Shown in pieces: positions 1-8,500 of a stretch of 64,000 nucleotides of DNA. The stretch is from contig NZ_CP012405.1 in assembly GCF_001305595.1 (NCBI RefSeq), positions 355,501-419,500 of the forward strand, read 5' to 3'. The notes under the pieces are model-generated. The model ran no database searches, had not been told where the DNA came from, and was given only the letters and a program-made list of their open reading frames with translations. Position 1 is the stretch's first letter. Each line of letters begins with the position of its first letter. This DNA comes from Azospirillum thiophilum (GTDB taxonomy: Bacteria; Pseudomonadota; Alphaproteobacteria; Azospirillales; Azospirillaceae). A program made the translations under genes and the position numbers.

Positions 1-518
1 ATCCGCTGGCACCGGGCCAGTACATCGTCCAGTCGATGGGCGAGATGATCCGGGCGTCGCGCGGCCTGTTCGACGGCATCGATCCCAATGCGCTGAAGGA
101 AATCCACAAGCACACGGTGCCGCACTATTCCTTCGAGGAATTCAAGGCCTGGTGCCGCAACTACATGCGCTCCTACTATGACGTGCCGGCCTGGATGGAC
201 ACCCTGCGCCAGCAGGATCTGACCGTCGGCTGCCGTTACCACGGCGTGGCGCTCGCCATCCAGGCGGAACGGATGGGGCTGACGGTCACCATCGACTCCC
301 GGACGCGCGAGTTGTGCGAGAACACCGGCGTTCCCTATGCCGATGCCGCCGACCTGACCGCGCCGCTGACCCGCAAGCGGTTGAAGTCGCTGATCGCCTT
401 CGATCCCGACGCCTACGATCGCCATCGTGCGGACTCGGCAGGTCGCTATCTGGATTTCCTGGTCGCCAACCGGCTGCAGCCGGCGCCCTTCCTGAAATCC
501 ATCGCCGACGGCACGTGA
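1..518 (+). CDS. Polysaccharide pyruvyl transferase family protein, C-terminal part (5' end outside window)
   Basis: The frame is open from the first bases of the window to the TGA at 516-518, so only the C-terminal ~170 residues are visible. The stretch GCRYHGVALAIQ, followed by TIDSRTRELCENTGVPY, matches the C-terminal signature of polysaccharide pyruvyl transferases (G-x-R-x-HG, then D-S-R-T-x-E-L-C). These enzymes add ketal-linked pyruvate to cell-surface glycans. An internal ATG at 36 is unlikely to be the true start because homology-like sequence continues upstream of it. The acceptor sugar cannot be inferred. Confidence 0.65.
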   Translation, partial: PLAPGQYIVQSMGEMIRASRGLFDGIDPNALKEIHKHTVPHYSFEEFKAWCRNYMRSYYDVPAWMDTLRQQDLTVGCRYHGVALAIQAERMGLTVTIDSRTRELCENTGVPYADAADLTAPLTRKRLKSLIAFDPDAYDRHRADSAGRYLDFLVANRLQPAPFLKSIADGT

Positions 519-529
519 CACCCCGCGGC

Positions 530-1693
530 ATGATGCCGGCCATCACGCACCGGATCATCGCGACCGCGCTGTCGCTGGGCCTGACCGTTCCGTCCGCACA
601 GGCGCTGACGGTCAGGACGGCGGGGGAGCCGGAGACGGTGACCTCGTGGCAGCGCGACGCCTGCGCCCGGAGCGATGCCCCGGACACGCCGGCCCGCGCC
701 TTCCGCGATGCCGGCGGCACGGTGCATCTGGTCGCCTCGCATTCCATCGCAAGGGCCCTTACCGGTCCGTCGCTCGATGCCGTCCGGCCCAACTGCGCCA
801 TCATCTTCCAGGGGCACGGGCAGGACGACCCGCGCCTCCATGACGATCGCGGCTGGATTTCGTCCTTCTACACAGCAGACGGCAAAACAGTTCATGCCCT
901 GGTCAGCAACGAGTTCCATGCCCAGAAGCGGCCGGCCCTGTGTCCGTCGGGTGAGTACATGCGCTGCTGGCGCAACAGCATCACCGCCGCCGTATCGACC
1001 GACGGCGGGGCGAGCTTCCAACTGAGCGCGGCCCCACCGGGTCACACCGTGGCGACGCTGCCCTACCCCTACAGCGGCGACGCCGGGCAGCGGACCGGCT
1101 ATTTCGCGCCGAGCAACATCATCCGCCACGGCGACCACTGGTACGCCTTCTTCTGGGCCGAACGCTTCCGCGCGCAGAAGCGCGGCGCCTGCCTGCTGCG
1201 CACCGACGATATCGCCGATCCGCAGGCGTGGCGGGGATGGGACGGCAAGTCCTTTTCCGTCCGCTTCGTCCGTGACGGCCAGGAGGGAGACGCACCGGAG
1301 ACGCACACCTGCGCGCCCGTCGCGCCCGGGATGCTGCAAGGGACGGTGCGCAGCGTCGTCCGCCACCGGACCAGCGGGCTGTTCATCGCGACGCTGGCGA
1401 TGAGCCGGGACGGCGTCTCCGGGATCTGGACGACGACCTCGCGCGATCTGCTGAGCTGGTCGAAGCCCGACCTGCTCTGGGCCGCGCCGCTGCTGTTCCG
1501 CTACGGCTGCGGCGATGCCGCGGCCTTCGACTATCCGGCGCTGCTAGACCCGGCCAGCCAGAGCCGGAATTTCGAGGATGCCGGCAAGACCGCCTATGTC
1601 TATATGACACGGCTGAATCTCGACAAATGCAAGATCACCTGGAACCGCGACCTCATCCGCCTGCCGGTTGAGATCATCACGGACAAGCCTTGA
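530..1693 (+). CDS. Exported Cys-rich protein of unknown function
   Basis: Starts 11 nt after the preceding stop; the ATG at 530 is chosen because it opens a signal peptide (basic, hydrophobic, then AQA before LTVRT near residue 24). An ATG at 533 is equally possible. The mature part (~360 residues) has at least eight scattered cysteines (for example LCPSGEYMRCW, THTCAPV, YGCGDA), as expected for a disulfide-bonded periplasmic or secreted protein. Segments such as AAVSTDGGASF and GDHWYAFFWAE recall the blades of glycoside-hydrolase or sialidase-type beta-propellers, but no catalytic set could be assigned. Together with the pyruvyl transferase gene it suggests a surface-polysaccharide locus extending to the left. 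Function not recognised. Confidence 0.6.
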   Translation: MMPAITHRIIATALSLGLTVPSAQALTVRTAGEPETVTSWQRDACARSDAPDTPARAFRDAGGTVHLVASHSIARALTGPSLDAVRPNCAIIFQGHGQDDPRLHDDRGWISSFYTADGKTVHALVSNEFHAQKRPALCPSGEYMRCWRNSITAAVSTDGGASFQLSAAPPGHTVATLPYPYSGDAGQRTGYFAPSNIIRHGDHWYAFFWAERFRAQKRGACLLRTDDIADPQAWRGWDGKSFSVRFVRDGQEGDAPETHTCAPVAPGMLQGTVRSVVRHRTSGLFIATLAMSRDGVSGIWTTTSRDLLSWSKPDLLWAAPLLFRYGCGDAAAFDYPALLDPASQSRNFEDAGKTAYVYMTRLNLDKCKITWNRDLIRLPVEIITDKP

Positions 1694-1704
1694 GGAGGCC
1701 CCGG

Positions 1705-2418
1705 TCAGTCCAGGTCCAACAGGGGGCCGAACGCCTCCTCCAGGCTGCTGCGGTGCAGGCCGATCTTCACCGGGTTGGCGGGCGTCACGTTCACCGCACG
1801 GATCATGCGGCGGAGAATCCTGCCTTCCTTCACGTCGATGTCGACGATGTTGATGCAGCCGTAATCCTGCTCGAAGGTCGACAGCGCCGATAGGCCGGCC
1901 CCGCAGGCCCAGGCCAGCAGCATGCGGTTCACGCCGTCATGAGCGACCAGCGCCAGATGGGTCCAGCCCGGCTGCCGCACCAAAGCCTCGATGGCGGAGA
2001 CCGCCCGGTCACGCACGGCGGCGAAGCCGTCGCCACCGGCGAACAGCCCGCCCTCCGTCGCGGTTTCGAAGCCATAGACATAGGCGGCTTCGCGGCTTTC
2101 CTTCGGAATCCCGGATAGCCGGCCGGCACGGATTTCCAGGAATGCCGGATGATGCTCCACGGCCAGGCCATGCCGTTCGGCAATCGGTTCGGCCGTCTGC
2201 CGCGTGCGGGCGAGGCCGGAACACAGCACGCGGTCGAGCGGCACCCCGGCCAGCAGCGCCGCGGCTGCCTGCGCCTCCTCCCGCCCGCGCCCGGTCAGCG
2301 CGGCAAGCTTCGGGTTCAGTGGTTTGCCGTCGGCATCGTAATAGGTGACGTGACCGTGGCGCAGCAGGTAGAGGCGACGGCGCGCGACCGTGCCGGCCAG
2401 CGGCGGGAACAGGCTCAT
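1705..2418 (-). CDS. Histidine phosphatase family protein (phosphoglycerate-mutase fold)
   Basis: 237 residues if started at the ATG at 2418, which overlaps the DUF6285 stop by 4 nt (ATGA) and so indicates translational coupling. The N-terminal catalytic motif LLRHGHVTYYD is the RHG signature of the branch-2 histidine acid phosphatase superfamily. SGLARTRQTAEPIAERHG supplies the second conserved Arg, and ALVAHDGVNRMLL the second catalytic His. Such proteins dephosphorylate small phosphoesters; the substrate is not visible. As last gene of the SDR-ACAD-phosphotransferase-DUF6285 operon it may act on a phosphorylated intermediate or on a side product of the phosphotransferase, which is inference. 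Confidence 0.8.
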   Translation of the reverse strand: MSLFPPLAGTVARRRLYLLRHGHVTYYDADGKPLNPKLAALTGRGREEAQAAAALLAGVPLDRVLCSGLARTRQTAEPIAERHGLAVEHHPAFLEIRAGRLSGIPKESREAAYVYGFETATEGGLFAGGDGFAAVRDRAVSAIEALVRQPGWTHLALVAHDGVNRMLLAWACGAGLSALSTFEQDYGCINIVDIDVKEGRILRRMIRAVNVTPANPVKIGLHRSSLEEAFGPLLDLD

Positions 2419-2798
2419 CGGCCGTGCTCCTGCCGTTCGGATGCCAGACGCTTGGGATTGCTCACCGCCAGCCTTGCCCGCGTGATGTCCGCCAGCACCG
2501 CGCGCAAGGCCGCCTGCCGGTCGGGCGCGTCGAAATGTCCGGCGTCGATGGCGGTGCAGAGCCGCGGCAACAGGGCCGGCAGATCGCCCTGCTCGCCCAA
2601 CAGCGTCCCGACGGCAGCGGCGAGCGCCGGTTCGTCGGACGCACCGGCGGCCAGCTCCCGTTCGGCCATGCCAAGGGCATTGGCGATCATCAGCGCGGTG
2701 AAGCGCTGGTCGGCCGGGATCACCGGCAGGATCGCCTCGCGGAAGCTGCGCAGCGCGATGGCGACGAGGTCGCAAGCGCCGGGATCGTCGTTGATCAT
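2415..2798 (-). CDS. DUF6285 family protein (LvaB-like partner of the phosphotransferase)
   Basis: 127-residue, largely helical soluble protein with the features of DUF6285 (LRSFREAILPVIPADQRFTALMIANAL near residues 17-42, WLLG-like LGEQGDLPALL later). DUF6285 genes are usually found beside a phosphotransferase and an acyl-CoA dehydrogenase. In the P. putida levulinate operon the small protein LvaB works with the kinase LvaA, and this gene has the same size and position. It lies 37 nt downstream of the phosphotransferase, with a 12-bp tandem repeat in the gap, and overlaps the next gene by 4 nt. Equating it with LvaB rests on context and size, since no alignment could be run. Confidence 0.7.
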   Translation of the reverse strand: MINDDPGACDLVAIALRSFREAILPVIPADQRFTALMIANALGMAERELAAGASDEPALAAAVGTLLGEQGDLPALLPRLCTAIDAGHFDAPDRQAALRAVLADITRARLAVSNPKRLASERQEHGR

Positions 2799-2808
2799 GC
2801 CTCACCCC

Positions 2809-2844
2809 CGATCATTGGCCCGATCATTGGCCCGATCATTGGAA
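2809..2844. repeat. Three-copy 12-bp tandem repeat
   Basis: The unit CGATCATTGGCC occurs at 2809-2820 and 2821-2832, and a third copy with two changed last bases is at 2833-2844. It spans the short gap between the DUF6285 start and the phosphotransferase stop codon (2836-2838), which lies inside the third copy. A repeat-number change would alter only the intergenic spacing, or add in-frame codons if it extended into the gene. Confidence 0.85.
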
Positions 2845-3903
2845 AGTTCCGCTGGCCGCGACGGCATCGAGCTGCCGCAACAGGTCCATTTCGATTTCCG
2901 GCAGCATCCGCCCGGTCAAGGCCAGTTCCAGCGACGGTTCGGTGCCGGAGATGTGGCGTTGAGCCTGCTGGATCGCGATGACCGCCCAGCGCATGCAGGC
3001 CGCGGCTTCCCAATAGGCGACGGCATGCGGCTCGACGCGACGCCCGGCCGTCTCCTCGTAGCCGGCATAGAGATCGGCACGGTCGGCGATGCCGCCGGCC
3101 TCGCGGTCGTTGCGGCCGAAGCGCCAGCAGGCGGCGCAGAACCAGCCCAGATCCTCCATCGGGTCGGACCAGCCGGCGAACTCCCAGTCGATGATCGCGG
3201 TCAGCCGGTCGTCCTCGACCATGTAGTTGCCGGTGCGGTAGTCGCGATGACACAGCACGAGGTCGCTCGGCGGCGGCGCGTTCCGCTCCAGCCAGCGCAG
3301 GCCATAGGCCAGGACCGGATCGGTGGCGGCATAGCCGCCGGCCCAGCGGCGGCAATCCGCAACGGCCTGCAGGGCCGCCGTCGGTTCGGGCCGGGCCAGG
3401 AACCCAAGCCCGGCAGCACCCGGCCGCACCCGGTGGATCAGGCCGAGCTGCCGGCCGAGCTCGCGGGCCAGATCGCGTCGCGGCTCGTCACTCTTGACCA
3501 TGCGGAAGCCGGCGGCGACGCCGCCCGCCCGCCGCATGATGTAGAAGGGCGCGCCCAGCAGGACGGGATCGGCCCCGACGAACAGCGGTTCCGGCACGGT
3601 GGCACCAGCGGCAAAGACGGCACGCAGAACCGCGGCCTCCTCCGCCTTGCCCAGACTGGCCGACACGCCGGAGGCGGAACCGGTGCGCAGCACGCAGGCA
3701 TGGCGGCCCTCCTGCGGCCCGCCGTCGATCTCCAGCGTCACCGCGAGGTTCAGCGAAATGGCGCCGCCGCTGAGCCGTCCCTCGTCGATGACGGCGACCG
3801 ACCGAGCCCGAGCCTGTCCGGCCAGCCAGGATTCCAGCGCCGCCTTTCGGGCGGGCTCCAGGCCGGAGCCGGAGCCGGGGCCGGGCTTTGCGGCCCCGCT
3901 CAT
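2836..3903 (-). CDS. Phosphotransferase family protein (APH fold, ACAD10/LvaA-like acyl-CoA kinase)
   Basis: 355-residue aminoglycoside-phosphotransferase-fold protein. The catalytic loop LCHRDYRTGNYMV near residue 213 carries HxDxxxxN, and IIDWEFAGWSDPMEDLGW near residue 230 is the metal-binding DxD-like segment. The N-lobe ATP region (RTGSASGVSASLGKAEEAAVL) is recognisable. This subfamily, next to acyl-CoA dehydrogenases, includes the kinase parts of ACAD10/11 and LvaA, which phosphorylate 4-hydroxyacyl-CoAs so that phosphate can be eliminated. The ATG overlaps the ACAD stop by 4 nt (3900-3903), indicating coupling. An antibiotic-resistance role is unlikely in this context. Confidence 0.8.
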   Translation of the reverse strand: MSGAAKPGPGSGSGLEPARKAALESWLAGQARARSVAVIDEGRLSGGAISLNLAVTLEIDGGPQEGRHACVLRTGSASGVSASLGKAEEAAVLRAVFAAGATVPEPLFVGADPVLLGAPFYIMRRAGGVAAGFRMVKSDEPRRDLARELGRQLGLIHRVRPGAAGLGFLARPEPTAALQAVADCRRWAGGYAATDPVLAYGLRWLERNAPPPSDLVLCHRDYRTGNYMVEDDRLTAIIDWEFAGWSDPMEDLGWFCAACWRFGRNDREAGGIADRADLYAGYEETAGRRVEPHAVAYWEAAACMRWAVIAIQQAQRHISGTEPSLELALTGRMLPEIEMDLLRQLDAVAASGTFQ

Positions 3904-5096
3904 CGCCAGCCCCAGAAATCGTCACCCTCGGCGAGATAGCTGCGGCTCAGCACCATCTTGTGAACCTCGGACGCGCCGTCGACCAGCTTGGCCTGCCGGG
4001 CGTAGCGGTAGATCCATTCCAGCACCGTGTCCTTGGAGTAGCCGCGCGCGCCGCAGAGCTGGATCGCCGTGTCGGCCGCCTTGAACAGCGTGTCGGCGAC
4101 CTGAACCTTGGCCATCGAGACCTCCTTGCGGGCGAAGCTGCCGCTGTCGAGCGCATGGGCGGCCTTCATGGTCAGCAGCCGGCCGATCTCGATCTGCATC
4201 GCGGTCTCGCCCAGCATCCACTGCACGCCTTCATGCTCGGCCAGCGGGATGCCGAAGCTCTCGCGCTCCTTCACGTAGGACGCGGCGATCTCCAGGCAGC
4301 GCTTGGCGAGCCCGGTCCAGCGCATGCAATGGGTCAGCCGCGCAGGGCCAAGGCGGATCTGCGTCGCCTTCAGCCCGTCGCCGACCTTCATCAGGACATT
4401 CTCGTCCGCGATCTCCAACCCGTCGAAGATCAGCTCGCAATGGCCGCCATGCTCTTCCGGACCCATGATCGGGATGCGGCGCTCGATGCGCCAGCCCGGC
4501 TGATCCTTGTCGAACAGGAAGGCGGTCAGCTCCTTGCGCGCATCGTCCGACGTGCGCGCCATCAGGATGAAATGCTGCGCCGCATCGGCCCCGGTGATGA
4601 ACCATTTGCGTCCGGTGACGACCCAGCGGTCGCCCTTGCGCTCCGCCCGCGTCTTCATCATCGACGGGTCGGAGCCGCTGCCGGGATGCGGTTCGGTCAT
4701 GGCGAACGCGCTGCGCACCCGGCCCTCGACGATGGGCGCCAGCCAGCGTTCCATCTGGAACGGCGTGCCGACCATGCCGAGAAGACGCATGTTGCCATCG
4801 TCGGGAGCGGCGGCGTTGAAGCAGACCGGCCCGAAGATGGAACGGTTCATCTCCTCGTAGCAGGCGGCGACACCGACCATGGGCAGACCCTGGCCGCCAA
4901 GCTCCTTTGGCAGTTGCAGGGTCCACAGGCCGGCGGCCTTCGCCTTTTCGCGCAGCGCCGCCAGCGGGGCGTCGGCGATGTTCTCATGCTCATCCCAGTT
5001 GGCGCGGTCGGCCTCGACCGGCAGGATCTCGTCCTCGACGAAGGCGCGCACGCGGCGGCGGTAGTCGTCCAGCTCCGGGGGAAGGGTGAAGTCCAT
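3900..5096 (-). CDS. Acyl-CoA dehydrogenase family protein
   Basis: 398 residues, normal length for the FAD-dependent acyl-CoA dehydrogenase fold. Recognisable parts are the N-terminal helical domain, the FAD/substrate beta-domain (SAFAMTEPHPGSGSDPS near residue 135 and RKWFITGADAAQHF near 165), and the C-terminal helical domain with QLCGARGYSKD and the Arg-rich YRYARQAKLVDGASEVHK. The segment around LVDGASEVHKMVLSR corresponds to the usual catalytic/FAD region. It sits 17 nt after the SDR gene and overlaps the phosphotransferase start. With that partner it fits an ACAD10/11- or LvaC-like enzyme acting on a 4-hydroxy- or phospho-acyl-CoA. Chain length is unknown. Confidence 0.85.
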   Translation of the reverse strand: MDFTLPPELDDYRRRVRAFVEDEILPVEADRANWDEHENIADAPLAALREKAKAAGLWTLQLPKELGGQGLPMVGVAACYEEMNRSIFGPVCFNAAAPDDGNMRLLGMVGTPFQMERWLAPIVEGRVRSAFAMTEPHPGSGSDPSMMKTRAERKGDRWVVTGRKWFITGADAAQHFILMARTSDDARKELTAFLFDKDQPGWRIERRIPIMGPEEHGGHCELIFDGLEIADENVLMKVGDGLKATQIRLGPARLTHCMRWTGLAKRCLEIAASYVKERESFGIPLAEHEGVQWMLGETAMQIEIGRLLTMKAAHALDSGSFARKEVSMAKVQVADTLFKAADTAIQLCGARGYSKDTVLEWIYRYARQAKLVDGASEVHKMVLSRSYLAEGDDFWGWR

Positions 5097-5113
5097 GGAA
5101 CGGCTCCGTATCT

Positions 5114-5881
5114 TTACAGGGAAGAGACCAGATGGCCGCCGTCGACGGCAAGGACCGATCCGGTCATGTAGGCGCCGGCATCCGAGGCCAGCAGCAGCAG
5201 CGGCATATCCAGATCCTGCAGCCGGCCGAGCCGACGCTGCGGAATGCGCTTGACCAGCGCCTTGCCGGCGTCGCTGGTGAAGAAGTCGGCGTTCAGCTCG
5301 GTTTCGACATAGCCGGGGCAGAGCGCGTTGACGCGGATGTCATGGCGGGCAAGTTCCAGCGCCATCGCCTTGGTCAGATGCAGCAGCCCGGCCTTGGCGG
5401 CGATGTAGGACGAGACATGGCCGGCAACCCGCATGCCGAGGATGGAGGCGATGTTGACGATGGCCCCGCCCTGCCCGTCTTCGCGCATGCGCCGGGCCAC
5501 CACGCGGGCGACGCGGGCGCAGCCGGTCAGGTTGGTGTCGATCACCCGGTCCCACTCCTCCTCGCCCATGTCGAGGAAGGGGCGCGTCGCGGTGACACCG
5601 GCATTGTTGACCAGGATGTCGATGCGGCCCAGCGCCTGCCATGCCTCTCCCACCGCTGCGGTGACGGAAGCCGGATCGGTGACGTCCATGGCGACGATTG
5701 TCGCGGAACCGCCCGCCGCCTCGATGGCAGAACGGGTTTCGGCCAGCGCATCCGTCCGCCGGGCAGCCAGCGCGACGTGGGCGCCTGCCCGCGCGAGCAC
5801 ACCGGCGAAATGGCGGCCAAGACCGCTCGACGCGCCGGTGACCAGAGCCGTCCTGCCCTTCAGGTCGATGGTGACGCTCAT
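5114..5881 (-). CDS. SDR family oxidoreductase (3-hydroxyacyl-CoA dehydrogenase-like)
   Basis: 255-residue classical short-chain dehydrogenase. It has the cofactor motif TGASSGLG near residue 15, NNAG near 92, and the catalytic Ser in IVNIAS with the pair YIAAK (YxxxK) near 160. The start at 5881 is preceded by GGGAGGAAGC, a good ribosome-binding site; an upstream in-frame extension has none. It is the first gene of the five-gene minus-strand operon ending at 1705 and lies downstream of a palindrome shared with the TetR gene. By analogy with LvaD it may oxidise a 3-hydroxyacyl-CoA. Confidence 0.85.
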   Translation of the reverse strand: MSVTIDLKGRTALVTGASSGLGRHFAGVLARAGAHVALAARRTDALAETRSAIEAAGGSATIVAMDVTDPASVTAAVGEAWQALGRIDILVNNAGVTATRPFLDMGEEEWDRVIDTNLTGCARVARVVARRMREDGQGGAIVNIASILGMRVAGHVSSYIAAKAGLLHLTKAMALELARHDIRVNALCPGYVETELNADFFTSDAGKALVKRIPQRRLGRLQDLDMPLLLLASDAGAYMTGSVLAVDGGHLVSSL

Positions 5882-5956
5882 GCTTCCTCCCGGTCTGATG
5901 TGCTCTTGGAATTTTCCTTCGGGACGGGCCCCTGCCGGCCCGCCATCGGCCTTGAA

Positions 5957-5978
5957 AAAACGAGCGAGCGCTCGTTTT
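5957..5978. promoter_or_regulatory. Perfect 10-2-10 palindrome, likely TetR operator
   Basis: AAAACGAGCG at 5957-5966 and its exact complement CGCTCGTTTT at 5969-5978 are separated by AG. The site lies between the divergent SDR operon (start 5881) and the TetR gene (start near 6026). Length and position fit a TetR-family operator controlling both directions. TATATACTG just to the right could be part of a promoter. Binding is inferred. Confidence 0.7.
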
Positions 5979-6025
5979 ATATACTGGCAGTGCCTCGCGC
6001 ACAAGAAAGATTCGTGTTACGGACG

Positions 6026-6778
6026 ATGGGCATCGTGATGGACGATATGACGGTCGGGACGGAGCGGATGGACGGGTTGCAGGCGTTTCAGGCACGGGTT
6101 GACCTCTCGATGGAGGCTTTGTGCGCCCGTATCCTCGAACGCCATGCAGCCACCATCCGGGTGAAGAAGCCGGCGGTGGCCATTGCCAACCTCGCGCGCA
6201 TCGTGGAAACGACGCTGACGCTGGCCAATCGCAAGGGCTTCCACTCCATGAGCCTGCGCGATCTGGCCGAGCAGTCGGGGCTGAGCATGGGGGCCCTCTA
6301 CGCCTATTTCGACGGCAAGGAGACGCTGCTGATGATGATCCTGGGCCAGGTCGTCGGCGCCGTCGAGGAGGTGCTGGGCCGGCCGCCGGCCGAACTGGCG
6401 GAGGAGCCGGCCGGCCGGCTGCGCTGGCTGCTGGAAACCCACCTGTTCCTGACCGAGACCATGCATCCCTGGTTCGTCTTCGCCTATATGGAGGCCAAGG
6501 CCTTTCCCAAGGAGGGCCGCGACCTCGCCGTCACCAGCGAGATGATGACGGAAGGCATGATCGCCGACGCGCTGGCAGATGGTGTCGCCCGCGGCCTGTT
6601 CTCCGTGCCGGACGTCGCCATGACGGCGGCGCTGATCAAGCCGATGCTGCAGGACTGGTACGTGAAGCGCGCCAAGCACCGCCGCCGCGGCGTCACCCCG
6701 GAACTCTATGCCCGCTCGGTGATCGCCTTCGTCGAGGCGGCGGTGGGGCTGAGGGCCGCCTACCCGGCGACAACCTGA
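6026..6778 (+). CDS. TetR/AcrR family transcriptional regulator
   Basis: About 250 residues from the ATG at 6026; ATGs at 6038, 6047 and 6068 are alternatives, and the last has a GGAG just upstream. The DNA-binding domain is clear: TLANRKGFHSMSLRDLAEQSGLSMGALYAYFDGKETLL, a TetR helix-turn-helix, near residues 72-110. The C-terminal half is the helical ligand and dimer domain. It diverges from the SDR-ACAD-phosphotransferase operon across a perfect palindrome and overlaps the 3' end of the convergent acyl-CoA synthetase gene by 19 nt. It is probably the local repressor, with an acyl-CoA-type ligand. Confidence 0.85.
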   Translation: MGIVMDDMTVGTERMDGLQAFQARVDLSMEALCARILERHAATIRVKKPAVAIANLARIVETTLTLANRKGFHSMSLRDLAEQSGLSMGALYAYFDGKETLLMMILGQVVGAVEEVLGRPPAELAEEPAGRLRWLLETHLFLTETMHPWFVFAYMEAKAFPKEGRDLAVTSEMMTEGMIADALADGVARGLFSVPDVAMTAALIKPMLQDWYVKRAKHRRRGVTPELYARSVIAFVEAAVGLRAAYPATT

Positions 6779-8367
6779 TCGCGCAGTACCCGCTTGGTCA
6801 CCTTGCCGTTGGCGTTGCGCGGCAGCGCGTCGCCCAACAACGTGACGTAATCGGGCACCTTGTATTCGGCGAGATTGGCACGGCAGAAATCGCGCACACC
6901 GTTTTCTGTCAGCCCTCCCGACTTGGAGATGACGAAGACATGGATCTTCTCGCCAAGCACCGGGTCAGGATGAGCGACCACCGCCGCCTCCACCACGTCG
7001 GGGTGGCGGACCAGCAGGTTCTCGACCTCGACGCTGTAGATCTTGTGGCCGCCGCGGTTGATGACGTCGTTCTTCCGGTCGAACAGCCGCAGATAGCCCG
7101 CCGCATCCAGCGAGCCGATGTCGCCGGAGCGCCAATAGCCGTCGACGAAGCCGTCCCGGGTGGCGTCCTCACGGTTCCAATAGCCGCGGATGGTCATGGG
7201 GCCGCGGATCCAGACCTCTCCGGTCGCGCCCGGCGGGCATTCGCGGCCCCGTTCGTCGACGATCCGCAGATCGCCGCAGGGCACGCACATGCCGACCGAA
7301 TCCAGGCAGGCCCGGGTATGGCCGATGGGAACCACGCTGATGATGGTGGCGCATTCGGTCGAGCCATAGGCATTCAGCAGATGCAGGTCGGGCAGCCGTT
7401 CGGCCATCGCCTCCACCGTCGCTTCCGGCATCGGAGCGCCGCCGAAGCCGCCGATCCGCCAGGCCGACAGGTCGTAGCGGCTGAAATCGGCGCGCAGCAG
7501 GCAGAGATTGTACATCGCCGGCACCAGCACCGTGGTGGTCATGCGCTCCCGGCTCGCCAAGTCGAGGAAACCGGCGACGTCGAAGGCCGGCATCATCACC
7601 GTGCAGCCGGCGACGCGGATCATCGCCATGACCACGGCGACCAGTCCGGTGACGTGCGAGGCCGGGACCGCCAGCACCGCCCGCTCGCCCTCGCGATAGT
7701 CCCAGCATTCCTCGAAATGCATGGCGGAATGGATGATGTTCACATGGGCCAGCAGCGCGCCCTTCGGCTTGCCGGTGGTGCCGGAGGTGTAGAGGATGAC
7801 CGCCGTGTCCTCCTCCCCCTGCGGATGGTCGAAGCGTGGGACCGGACCGTCCGTCTCCAGCAAATCCTCGAAAGGGCGGCAGCCGTCGACGGCGCCGCCG
7901 ACCGACAAGCGGGTAACGATTGACGGCACCTCCGCCGCCGTCGGCATGCGCTCGGCCAGGGTCGCATCATGGACGAGGATGGATGCGCCGCAGTCGTTCA
8001 GGATGCCGGCGATGCCAGGCCGCTGTTCACGTGCACTGACCGGCACCGCGACGATGCCGGCGCGGACCGCCGCAAGCAGCGCGATCAGGAATTCCGCCCG
8101 GTTGCTCAGGACCAGCGCCATGCGGTCGCCGGCCCGCGCACCCTGCGCGACCAGGGTGGCCGCGGCGCGCGTCACCAGCCCGTCCAGCCGCGAGTAGCTG
8201 TAGCGGCGCTCCCCGTCCACCAACGCCTCACCATCCGGCCGCCGGGCGACGGCGGCGCGGAACAGGGCATCGATGGTGGCGGGACGCTCGCTGTAGCATG
8301 GTACGAGACGCGTGCCGAAAAGCAGCTCGCGCCGTTTGGGAACGCCCGTTCCTTCCGGCCAGGCCAT
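6760..8367 (-). CDS. Class I adenylate-forming acyl-CoA synthetase
   Basis: 535 residues from the ATG at 8367, which follows AGGGAGAAACGGC. Signature motifs are ILYTSGTTGKPKG (residues 191-203), NAYGSTECA (adenine loop), YWRSGDIG, FDRKNDVINRGGHKIYSVEVE (hinge), and near the C-terminus RNANGKVTK with the adenylation Lys. It activates a carboxylic acid to its CoA thioester via an acyl-AMP. Convergent with the TetR gene and near the ACAD/SDR/phosphotransferase operon, it is the probable entry enzyme of that pathway (LvaE-like). The acyl substrate cannot be told from sequence alone. Confidence 0.85.
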   Translation of the reverse strand: MAWPEGTGVPKRRELLFGTRLVPCYSERPATIDALFRAAVARRPDGEALVDGERRYSYSRLDGLVTRAAATLVAQGARAGDRMALVLSNRAEFLIALLAAVRAGIVAVPVSAREQRPGIAGILNDCGASILVHDATLAERMPTAAEVPSIVTRLSVGGAVDGCRPFEDLLETDGPVPRFDHPQGEEDTAVILYTSGTTGKPKGALLAHVNIIHSAMHFEECWDYREGERAVLAVPASHVTGLVAVVMAMIRVAGCTVMMPAFDVAGFLDLASRERMTTTVLVPAMYNLCLLRADFSRYDLSAWRIGGFGGAPMPEATVEAMAERLPDLHLLNAYGSTECATIISVVPIGHTRACLDSVGMCVPCGDLRIVDERGRECPPGATGEVWIRGPMTIRGYWNREDATRDGFVDGYWRSGDIGSLDAAGYLRLFDRKNDVINRGGHKIYSVEVENLLVRHPDVVEAAVVAHPDPVLGEKIHVFVISKSGGLTENGVRDFCRANLAEYKVPDYVTLLGDALPRNANGKVTKRVLRDQVVAG

Positions 8368-8500
8368 GCCGTTTCTCCCTGACGATTTCGTTGCGTTTCC
8401 TATGCAGGGTCGGTGCAGCAACCACGGCGGACCGTGCAATCACCGGCACTGCCCTTGTCGATCCCTCGAAAACTATGTCATTCTACAAACTGAGTGTCAA

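Noticed and set aside
2836..3903. Aminoglycoside resistance kinase
   Set aside because: The fold matches, but translational coupling with an acyl-CoA dehydrogenase and DUF6285 points to acyl-CoA metabolism.
2149..3939. Long plus-strand open frame (596 codons) opposite the phosphotransferase and DUF6285 genes
   Set aside because: It is an antisense shadow caused by GC-rich third positions; it has no family signature and covers five well-supported minus-strand features.
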